A stretch of 64,000 bases of DNA from Rhynchosporium graminicola (Eukaryota > Ascomycota > Leotiomycetes > Helotiales > Ploettnerulaceae): assembly GCA_900074885.1 (NCBI GenBank), contig FJUW01000006.1, positions 62,001-126,000 on the forward strand. Direction: 5' to 3'. The stretch's first letter is position 1; the number at the start of each line of letters is the position of its first letter. Below, in pieces: positions 36,901-46,734 of this stretch. The notes below the pieces were generated by a model. The model saw only the letters and a list, made by a program, of their open reading frames with translations, made no database searches and was not told where the DNA came from. A program made the position numbers and the translations under genes.

Positions 36901-39900
36901 AATCTTTTGGCCGTGACCTCGGGGACGGAGTTGAGGAAACTGAGAGTAGTTGTGTTCAGTCCCTGTCTATATATAAACAAGCTGCCTAACCCCCATATGC
37001 AGCCGAGAACTCGAAGCGGCTAAAATGGGGCCAGAAGAGAAGTTACATATCGAAGGCGTGTCAACGGAGATCTCCAAGCATATCTCACACTGTTCAGTAT
37101 CAGAACATGGCGTTGTCTCTCAACAAAAAGCCCATACTGATCCCGGGGTCGATACGGTAAAGTGTTGCAAGTCGAGCTTTGTATAATGGTAGAGATGCTG
37201 CTACATCGACACATTATTCTGTTGTGCCTAGAATCTTGTAGGTCACGTTAAGGCAAGTCTGTCACCGTACCATTCGCGAGTAAGTCGCTTCCTGATAGTG
37301 AAGTTTTGGTCTTTAACGCCGGTGTCGAAGCTGACACCCTCATCAGTGAGAAAAAGGCTGGCTGGGTGAGTGGAAGCACGTGGCGTTGAGCATGCTTCTG
37401 ATAATCCTTCTTTGGTAACCAGCGTAGATCAAGGGAACACTTATCTCAATCTGCAGACAATTTCTGTTGCCCGTTTTGGCTGGAAACTCGGCAAGACTCA
37501 CTCACCGCTCTGTGCAAACTTTTGATTCAGACTTCAGAGCTATACACCAACAGAACCCACAGCTAAGCTGGGCACAGCAGCTATGAATTTCCGATGTCCT
37601 TAACCCGGTAGAAATAATGGTGACATAGTATTTCTGAGGCTCGGACCATGTTTATTGACAGTATTTTCGTCAAGGCAGCACCGTCTTGTTTACACGAGCA
37701 GCCAGCAGAGCCTCCATTGATTTCCAAAAACAAATTCGAAATGATTGCCAATTGAGGAAATCTAAAAAGATTGTCTTGCATTGTACAAAGCATGCGAAAT
37801 TAGGTACGGGCCGTTGTAACCGCAACGCATCGGTCCTTGCAATTTCGGCGTCAAGGATGTAGGGGTGTCTCAATCTGCTGAGACGGGCGTTTGCAAGCGT
37901 ATTAAACGATGGTAACTGCTGCAGAGTGCACTCGGTACATTAACGTGCAGCCACTTATTGAGATTCTGTCAGCCTTTCTCCATTACCAACTGGCCCCTGC
38001 ATACAGTCTTGCTCATGCATAGCAAGGTTGGGTGCATACGCCCGAACCAGGAAGAGACTGCAATCCGTGGTGAGAGAGAAAATTTGCCAAGATCTATCGC
38101 CATAAATGCAATTCTTCAAAGCACAAATGAGACTCGATATTGAAGGTTCTCTCTGACTTGAAACAAATGCGACGTAGGCCTTGAAACTTCCTGACGGGTC
38201 CTGCTGCACTTCAGCCTACTCCTAGTGGTCTAGCTGCTACCCGACTGCTGCGAAAGCGGGTGGTCATGCTGCGTCTTGTATGCGACGCTAGATATCTGGC
38301 TCAGGCCATGCAACTGCATGCCTTCCATTGGAGCCTAAACTCCCGAATTTCCAAGAGTAAAAGAAGAAGCCGAAGGACAGATCAAGGAAAGCAGCGGGTG
38401 AGGTTCAGGTGCTCGAGAACCCTCCCCGGTGCGAATTTGTAGTTACAAAGAGGAGCTCGTAGGTAGCTCTTTGTGCCCGAAATGGTGCAAATTCTTCCTA
38501 GGCAGAGGAATCTCGGCTCGAAGCTGTAATTTTTGCAACGAGTACCGTATTGAGCAGCCAAAATTAAAAACTTCCGGCTTTTTCGATCATCCTTTTCGTT
38601 GATGGATACAGTATCGAGACAGGAACATGCAGGCAGTATTTGTAGCACCAATTCAGAGCGAGGCCCTATGTTTACAAGATATCCCGAAACGGATGAAGTA
38701 AGGCAGAAAAGTGCATGGTGCATTGAGAAAGATTAGATGCCACAGAGTCATAAACATGTATCAATGGTCGAACGGTTGTGGCTGTGGTGTTGCAGACACA
38801 AACACTTTTTCTGGCGGCCCTATAGACTCACTATCCAGAGGGACAGCACCGTTGACAGAGATAAGAGACAGTGGGAAAATCTGCTCTGAAAGTGTCAGTA
38901 TAGCGATGGATCAATGGGATGTTCCTCTTTGAGCATCTCGGAGGGCGGTCTTGCGATAAGAACGAATCAAACTACATCGGCAGGCACATTTTCGCCCTTC
39001 GAGAATGGACGATGGTCACTCCCACTTCCTATTCGACACTGTCCCGCTCTTTGGGAGCAGCTGGAAGTGTCATTCGCAGGGGAAGGTGGAGGACAAAGCC
39101 ACGCCGGATAAAGGACACCTTATATGCAATGCAATTGATGCGATGTGACGCTGCAGTCTGGCATATTGAAGTGCAGATACTTACAACGCTTTCGGTCCCA
39201 TCTAGTGCTGGCGCATGATGAAAGACTGAGATAATAGCCTGGTATAGTTCCTGATAATTTCTGGCCAGCTAAAATAATGCGCATTTGTTTACTTGGGCCG
39301 AGTGGCAGACTGGGATGCAGAAGCAAGAAGCGAGGAGTCGACAAAAGTACCACGTATATTTCTGGTTGAGCATGATTCGCTTGCAAGTCGTGATTGTGGA
39401 AAGAAAGAACTGGGAAGCCGGTTAGTCGAGTCTGTCCCCAAACGATCGCAAAGAGTCAGTGAGGTTGTAAGTCTCCATAGTACAAGGAGAGACCTGTGAG
39501 GAAAGAGAAGAGGATAATCGAAACGGACGGACGAACCATTCGCCAGTCGGTCTAAACTCAATTGGGATTGACCCACTATCCCGACTTCTCTCCAATGGCA
39601 GGTCTCCATCCCTCCGAAACCGAGCGAACGCGTCTTGGCTTTGACCTCGAACTCGAACCACATCACGGCAGCACCAGCGACCCGACCGTACGTACAGCTT
39701 GCACTGTTCCCTCCTCCTGCCTCAAGTTCCCTTCATCCATCTATCCACACTCCATCGTGTCTTGCAACCACTGCGGTTGACCAAGACTCAATCGCCAGCA
39801 CACTCGGGACGGTACGTACCTATCTATCTATGCGCGACACCTCCAGGAAGACCGTTGCTCCGGGTCATCCTCTGCATACTCTTCTTTCAGCTCTCCTCTC

Positions 39901-39921
39901 CGGATGTACGACAGCTTCTGT

Positions 39922-39966
39922 TGTCTACAACCATACTGTCTACAACCATACTGTCTACAACCATAC
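39922..39966. repeat. Three perfect copies of a 15-bp unit
   Basis: TGTCTACAACCATAC is repeated three times head to tail, about 520 bp upstream of the three-RRM gene's ATG. Confidence 0.95.
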
Positions 39967-40023
39967 CGAGGAAACTGTTCGCGCGCTCCCTGCCCTGCCC
40001 TGCCCTGCCCCCCTCTGCGTGTT

Positions 40024-40078
40024 GAGCCTTGAGCCTTGGGCCTTGATCCTTGAGCCTTGAGCCTTGAGCCTTGAGCTT
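40024..40078. repeat. GAGCCTT heptamer array
   Basis: About eight copies of the heptamer GAGCCTT with a few base changes, in the presumed promoter or leader of the downstream RNA-binding protein gene. Confidence 0.9.
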
Positions 40079-40487
40079 TGCAGCCCTTTCTGCTTGCGCC
40101 TCATCAAAGCCTCATCAAATGCTGATTCATTCCTCTTCTCGATTGCAGATACAACCCAACCCAACACAGCTTAATCCACACCTGCGAAGCCCCAGGTCGC
40201 CGAATCCCTCTCTGCACGCTCCTGCAGCAGCAACAGTGACTGTACGTCTTCGAGCTCCTCTGCGATTGGGCCTATACCCTTATCCCATCTCATCGCATCA
40301 TATCACTTCCACCTCTCACCCGCAGCTTCACACGCTTGTGACACTGACATCGATCCTTGCGTCTTTTAGCATTGCATTCTCTAGGCTGCAAGTAGCTTCG
40401 AAGCCGTCCCCTTACACCGATCATACAGCTCTGCTCACGACCGATCACCTACATCCCGTACTCTTTCGCAAAGTAGAACATCTAGCC

Positions 40488-42930
40488 ATGTCTGGCGCTG
40501 GTAAGTTTGTCCCCCAACAAACCACAGAACTACCCCTATTGTTGTTGTATTCACTCCTGCCGGCGACCGAGGCCTCCCTTCGCTACATACCAGTCACCCT
40601 TCATCTTCATCTTCCTCTACCCAGCAACTGCGTTCTCCATACATCACTGATCCCGTTTTATCTCACTTTTTCATACTAACTTTTTTGGAACCAAAGTTGA
40701 CGATTCGTACCGTCCCGGAGTAAGTTACCACAGTCCTATACCCAACATCTCTTTATCTTTGAACCTTATATGATTTTGTCGCAAGGCTGGAGCCTCATTC
40801 CCGCCGGTGTCCGCGTCGACAGGTGGCTTTATTCCCTGATCGCGCATGGGATCAAACTTCGCCTAGTCTGCAACCTCCTACACCTTGTGGGCTATTGACC
40901 TCCACTCTGCCACATCACACAACCTTCCTAGCACAACCACGACAGCTTCTAACTTTTCCTCACTCACCTTTGTTATCAAATCTGCTTGATGAATCAAACA
41001 GAGACTTACGTGTCGCAGCGCGAAAGATCCCCTAGACGTCGGTCCCGCTCACCACGCTCCTCGAGACGCCGTTCCTACAGCCCCCGTTCGCGCAGTCGCA
41101 GCCGTGAGGATCGCCACCGAAGTGATAGAAGATCTCGCAGTCCAATCAGCGGCGCAATGTCAGCTGCCGGAGCAGTTCCGCATCGTAGTTTTGAGGAGAG
41201 AGCTCAGGCTAGAGAGCAAATGTTGGCCAGCCTCAAAGAATCGTCCCAACAAGACCGCCGGTCAGTGGTCATCAAGGTCTACCATATTTTTATTCGCTCA
41301 CTATTGGATCTAGTGTCTACGTTGGAAACCTCAGCTATGACGTCAAATGGCATCATCTCAAAGATTTTATGAGATCTGGTTAGTTTTAAAAATATATTTC
41401 ACGGGACTTAAGGCTGACGATGTTGTAGCTGGGGAGGTCTTATTCGCAGATGTGTTGTTGCTTCCGAATGGAATGTCGAAGGTGGGCGCCTATACGTAGC
41501 TGGTTTTTCTTTTCTGGTTTTTGAAGGAATGTTGGATTGACGGATTGGGACGATGTTCCGCTGGTTATGTAGGGATGCGGGTGAGTCTACAGCTACAATG
41601 TCAATATCAAGATGTTGGGTTGCTAATACGAAACAGCATTGTAGAATATGCCACGAGGGAGCAAGCTCAACAAGCCGTCAATACGCTCAGCAACCAAAAT
41701 CTTATGGGAAGACTCGTCTACGTTCGAGAGGTACGTTCAGGTCATACATTTTATGTTGACACAATTGGTAACCATCAAATCAAGGATCGTGAGGCCGAAC
41801 CCCGATTTACAGGCCCGCCAGCAGGAGGTCGCGGCGGATTTGAAGGCGGTCAAGGACGCGGCGGATTTGGTGGTGGATTTGGTGGTGGTATGGGAGGTGG
41901 CATGGGAGGTGGTATGGGTGGCGGTGCCGGAGGCGGTGGCCGTCAGATCTACATCTCGAACGTTTGTTACATCTCATCCCTACTGATAAGTCACAAAGGA
42001 AGTTATATTGACCTCTTTCTAGCTTCCATACACGGTAGGATGGCAAGATCTGAAAGATCTGTTCCGCCAAGCTGGTAAGTCCAACCTGTTGCTAACATGG
42101 AAATAGCGAAGTGAAAATTAACATACAAAATAGCTCGCAACGGTGCAGTCATCCGTGCCGATGTTCACATTGGACCAGATGGTCGTCCAAAGGGTTCTGG
42201 TATTGTCGCCTTCGAGAGTCCTGATGATGCACGCAATGCAATTCAACAGTTCAATGGCTACGATTGGCAAGGTCGCCCACTTGAGGTTCGCGAGGATCGA
42301 TTTGCCGGCGCTGGTCCAGGTTTCGGTGGCCGAGGTGGATTTGGAGGTGGACGCGGAGGCTTTGGAGGTGGCTTCCCCGGTCGTGGAGGTCCAGGATTTG
42401 GGGGTCGCGGTGGCTTTGGAGGAGGCTTTGGCGGTGCTCGGGGTGGCTTTGGTGGAGGGCAGTATGGAGGGCAAGGTGGAGCTCCTGGTGCTGGCTACGA
42501 TGCCAACGCACCTTCTGCGGCCCCTAATGCCTTCACTGACTATGCTACTGCTGGTACTGACAGAAGCGAGATCATCTACGTCCGAAATGTAAGACAGAAT
42601 CTTGCTGAGCCACTCATGGGTCTGTGCTAATATGTCACACAGCTTCCATGGTCTACGAGCAACGAAGATCTAGTTGAACTCTTCACCACCATCGGAAAGG
42701 TCGAACAGGCAGAGATCCAGTACGAACCAAATGGACGATCTCGAGGAACTGGTGTTGTACGATTCGACTCAGCCGAGGGTGCAGACACTGCTATCGAGAA
42801 GTTCTCTGGTTATCAATATGGTGGCCGCCCTCTTGGCTTGAGCTTCGTCAAATATCAAACTCCTGGAACTGGAGGAGGTGACGCAATGGAAACCGAGGCT
42901 ACGAGTTTGACCCAGGACCAGATCATGTAG
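40488..42930 (+). CDS. Three-RRM SR/RGG RNA-binding protein (Gbp2/Hrb1-like)
   Basis: Eleven exons: 40488-40500, 40697-40719, 41019-41260, 41314-41378, 41429-41481, 41573-41580, 41637-41730, 41785-41961, 42023-42074, 42134-42588, 42643-42930; 489 aa. The N-terminus is Arg/Ser-rich (SPRRRSRSPRSSRRRSYSPR). RRM1 (about 94-165) has RNP2 VYVGNL and RNP1 KGCGIVEY. A Gly-rich hinge leads to RRM2 (about 219-300: QIYISNLPY, KGSGIVAFES), an RGG/GFGG-rich linker and RRM3 (about 388-465: IIYVRNLPW, RGTGVVRFDS). The arrangement fits the Gbp2/Hrb1 class of nuclear mRNA-binding proteins coupled to transcription and export. Exon 6 is only 8 nt and supplies the core of RNP1. The about 300-nt intron 2 is the least certain, although its splice yields the expected RPG-RERSPRRR junction. 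Confidence 0.9.
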
Positions 42931-43992
42931 AGGTTTTCCAAGTCAACAATTGCCCAGGTCACGCATTCGACTTGGCACCTTTGACACCATCTCCTAATAT
43001 AGGGTTTCTTTTTCTGGCATGTAATCAACACACAAAAAATTGATTTGGGATCATAGTCTCCGGGCTCATTTTGCGGTTCTTCTTCCTTTGCTCCTGGCGC
43101 GCGTTCGTTTATCACCTGGAATCTCAAGATACATTGACCCAGGGAGTGGCTTGCATGTGCTACTTGGTTCTTCACAAAAGTTTCTCACCTAAGTCAGATG
43201 CGCTGAACTTGTACTTTCGCAGATAGTGCATTCAATTCAATGATTTGAAACACCACTGGCTCTTATGGCTACAAATGAGAGACAACAATGTGGAGGCTAT
43301 GTGTATTTCATTTCCATTGAAGCGAGTACTTGCCATGCAATGATAGTCATGTTCTTATCACGGGACTACACCGTGGTACATATTAACTTGAGCTAACGAA
43401 ACGACATCAAGAATTGCGAACCAAGATGATCAAAACTCACTGACCTGCACTTCAACCTTTACTGAATCCACCTATCTTAATTTGGAATTCTTGCATCATG
43501 GACCTTCCCGTTTTCCGTTGACCTGAGCAAGCAAACCATTCTCACATTAAACTCATGATCAAGACACCTTTTTCTCCGTCGCGAGGAAAGTAATACATAA
43601 TATGTGGATTACGTTCTAGTTCTAAATACGCAAGCAAAATCATACGGGAAGGAGGTAATGATTCAGACAGGCTGAAGTGGCATCTGTGAATCATGTCTAT
43701 ACAGAATGTTATTCACTGATCATTCACCTGTCTGCCACCCAGCCCTCCCCACCCACAACTTCTTTAAGTATTCAGAAGCATTCTCTGCATTCTCGCCTTC
43801 AGATCTTAGATTCAAATATTCATATTTCTTACTCCATTCTGTCTTCTTGATCATAGCTCATTATTACACCTTTCGGTTTCGCCGACGCTGCCTCTGGGAG
43901 TCCTCAGAGAGTTTGAGTGATTTTCCAGCGACCAAATCACATCACCAAAGACTCAACTGACTGGAACGAACTTTCGACTCCCACAGTCAGAC
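42931..43992. other. Intergenic, 1.1 kb
   Basis: 3' flank of the three-RRM gene and promoter/leader of the next gene. No coding region is supported. Confidence 0.5.
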
Positions 43993-45474
43993 ATGTGTCA
44001 AGTCGTCCCCTATACGCTCCCTTGCTGCCGCAAAGTCTACGTTTCCGTCACCAAGCTCCCCAGCTGTCCCAACTCCTGGCCCAACCGCAAATGCCCTCCA
44101 GAACTGTGCATCCAAGTTCGCGGGTACGAAGCTGAAGACCGCGATGCGGGGACTTGTTGGAGATGTACGGCACGGCGGACGGGCGCTGATAGGGAAAGTT
44201 TGAGACCAAGAATCGATAGAGCGACTCTTGTTCTTGGCTTGGATGAGATTGGAGTTACGGGTAGGAGGAGACGGGAAGAGAAGAACGGAAATTGCTGGTT
44301 TTGCGGAGCTAATGGAGGGTGCAATACTTGTGGGGCTAAAGACATTGTGGTTGAGGATGAGGAAGAAGAGGTTCGGGAGATTCGATTTGGAGGAGGTGGG
44401 AAGAGAAGACGAGATAACGAGAATAGGAAAGGCAAGGAGGTCGTCAAGAGAGTCAAGCTGGAGAAAAGAGAATACAAAGCTCCTACGAAAGGTTTCGAAT
44501 ATCCAGCTCCGGATAACAGTTCGAGGCCGCAGCAGCCATATCCTCAGTTCTACAAACAGAGTCCTCATGTATCAGGTCAAACACCTCAGGCTGACTATTC
44601 AGATGTCACGAATCAGTTTGGTCACTTTCAAGCTGGGCCATCTCAAGAATCAAAGTTAACAAACTGGCTGTCTACTGGCACATACCCAAAGGACTCATCG
44701 GAGCCAGCAAACGCATATGTAGGTCAGCAGATGAGCCACTCTACGCATGATGCAGGACAAGCGAGTTGGCCTTCTCAGTACTATTCTGACAAACATCTTG
44801 TTCTTCAACGTAATGACGATTCATCCAGTACCCACGACCCACAGCTGTGGTTTGATCATACGAATCAGAATGAAGAATATTTGCAGTCCGGGCAATATCA
44901 CATCAATGGGAATCTCTCACAGCCTGGTTCGGCCACAAGCATAACTCTCCCGGAAGACAATGCATCGAGACCCTACAACATTATTCCGGATGAGCAGAAC
45001 AGTCTTCATAGTCTCGTGGTCGATCAACAAGGCGTGCATGCTCAGCAGTATGAGAACCATAACTACACCTTGTACCCATACCCGAACATCCACTCGGACG
45101 CTCAAGATATCTACAACCAGGACAACCGATATGCACAAGGACGATTCCATGGAGATGGCAGTCAATATCGAATGATTCAAGCAGTCAACGATGAGACACA
45201 GCAAGCGTTCAATCTCGAAAATGCTTTACAGCAACCTGATTCGGACTCCTTTCCCGACCCCAACATCCAGCCCGACCTCGAAGATTTGCCCTTGCAGGTG
45301 AGTAATGCCTCTGAGATATTTGACAACATTTCTGACGAAAAACAGTGGAACGCTACAGAACTGGATGATAAGACACTGGCGCGATTGATAAAGAAGTATC
45401 CTCGTGGTGAGAACTCTCACGTGGAGATGGAGTTAAATCACGTAACTGTCAATGAGCATGGACATCCGTGAGCC
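43993..45474 (+). CDS. Fungal hypothetical protein, Cys-rich N-terminus, Gln-rich C-terminus
   Basis: One open exon, about 492 aa; function not recognised. The first about 115 residues are conserved-looking and cysteine-rich: CC at 11-12, CWRC near 55-58, and CWFC-x5-CNTC near 101-113, a CxxC-x5-CxxC spacing suited to binding one or two zinc ions. A basic segment (GGGKRRRDNENRKGKEVVKRVK) resembles a nuclear localisation signal. The remaining about 330 residues are polar, rich in Gln, Asn, Ser, His and Tyr, and probably disordered. The composition suggests a nuclear regulatory protein, but this is inference. The ATG at 43993 is preferred because the Cys pattern begins immediately after it. Confidence 0.7.
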
Positions 45475-45922
45475 ACGACCAGAGACCGGATAGGAGGTAG
45501 AGATGAGACTGAGTGACCATGAGCGGTGGATATGTTTGACCATATGACTGGATATTTGCAGATTGGTCTCGCTGTTTTGAGTGCCAGACTATGGACTGCT
45601 GTCTCCATATTCGTAGCTGGCTGAGTGGCTAGGATCGGTATCTGTTAGACAGACCTGATATTCCATGATTTCCATCTTAGATGGTTGTATAATTAGCTAG
45701 GTGCGGTTCTATATCTGCATAGCGTTGGAGTAGTCGATAGAATAGCACTGCATGATTTTTGTTCTTATCAACGCAAATACTTCTCTCTCGGATTGCCTAG
45801 TTCCCATGGCTTGGTAAAATTCCCAGCTCCGCTTGCATTGCACGTCGCGGGTATAAGTTTCGGGTTACTTCCCCTCATGCCAAAATGATCCCGGTATTCC
45901 ACCCCGGGTGACCACATCACGT
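45475..45922. other. Intergenic between convergent genes
   Basis: The shared 3' region of the Cys-rich gene (plus) and SRP14 (minus). No coding region is supported. Confidence 0.5.
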
Positions 45923-46493
45923 TCACGCCTTATCCTTCTTACTCTCTACAGCAGCAGCACCTCCCAGCTTCTTCTTCTTCTTCAGTTTTTCTTTGGCCTT
46001 ACTCCTATCCCTCTTTTTCAGTCCCGACATACCCAATTTACACACCTCCGCATACTTCGAATAGAAAGCCTCGAGCGCGTCAGCCTCCACGATCGTCGAC
46101 AGTTTGATTTTCTTGGATCGATTGGCTTTGGATTTGCCGTTCGTGGCACGAATTATGATCGGGAGAGGGGTGGAAATGATTTGGTCGGGGAAGGGCGTCT
46201 CGGTCTTGATTTCCGGTTCTGGTGATTCGACTCTGATATCGTGATCTGTGTCTTGGCCGTATGTCACTGCGAATGTAATGTCAGCATGTCGCAGAGTTAG
46301 ATGCATGCTAGCTAGCAAAAAAGAAGCGTACTGCGTTTTTGAGTCAGGTAGATGCTGCCATGGTCTTTCTGGCGGCGCTCATCGAAGAGTTCGGAAAGGC
46401 GCAGGAAGAACTGGTTGCTATCAGTGATTGTGCGGAATAGGTCTTAGATAGTGTTGTAAATACATCATCATTACTCAAATGCCCTTTTGACAT
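45923..46493 (-). CDS. SRP14: Signal recognition particle subunit SRP14
   Basis: Three exons on the minus strand: 46493-46464 (30 nt), 46410-46332, 46266-45923; 150 aa. SRP14 forms the Alu-domain part of the cytosolic signal recognition particle, which slows elongation during targeting to the ER. Family signatures are LSNDDFFLRLSELFDERRQK across the first splice, DHGSIYLTQKR, and the C-terminal KLSTIVEADALEAFYSKYAE. The Lys-rich tail is typical. Introns are 53 and 65 nt. It is divergent from SGD1, with 241 bp between start codons, so the two probably share a promoter region. Confidence 0.93.
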
Positions 46494-46734
46494 GTTCGCG
46501 ACTCGGTCGTGGTCACTCAATCAAATGAGTGAGTAGTTGTATCGTGTCGTGTGAGGGGTTGGATCTCACGTCCGTCCACCTTGATGAAGTGAGATAGGTG
46601 TGTAGTGGGGTTCGTTCGACCCTGTGGGGTTGAACGAGGCTGACGCCGATTTTGGCGTCCCGCTTGCTTGCTGCCGATCTTTCTCAAATTTCTCGAATCT
46701 GGGGAACATTCTGGACATTACACCACAAATTAAA
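46494..46734. promoter_or_regulatory. Short bidirectional promoter between SRP14 and SGD1
   Basis: 241 bp separate the two divergent start codons, too short for independent extended promoters. No TATA box is evident. This is inferred from position only. Confidence 0.5.

Larger units (their letters stand above)
33902..40487. other. Long region without a supported gene, 6.6 kb
   Basis: I see no conserved coding segment on either strand; the longest frames (110-202 codons) have random-looking composition. The region holds several microsatellites: TCTA/TCTG near 34498-34530, GGGTA repeated near 34825-34850, a 15-bp unit three times at 39922-39966, CCCTG near 39987-40010 and GAGCCTT at 40024-40078. 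The last kilobase is CT-rich and probably includes the promoter and leader of the three-RRM gene. Rapidly evolving short genes cannot be excluded. Confidence 0.45.

Noticed and set aside
40071..40679. 202-codon frame overlapping the start of the three-RRM gene
   Set aside because: It runs through CT-rich leader, exon 1 and intron 1 in a different frame; composition is simple-sequence driven.
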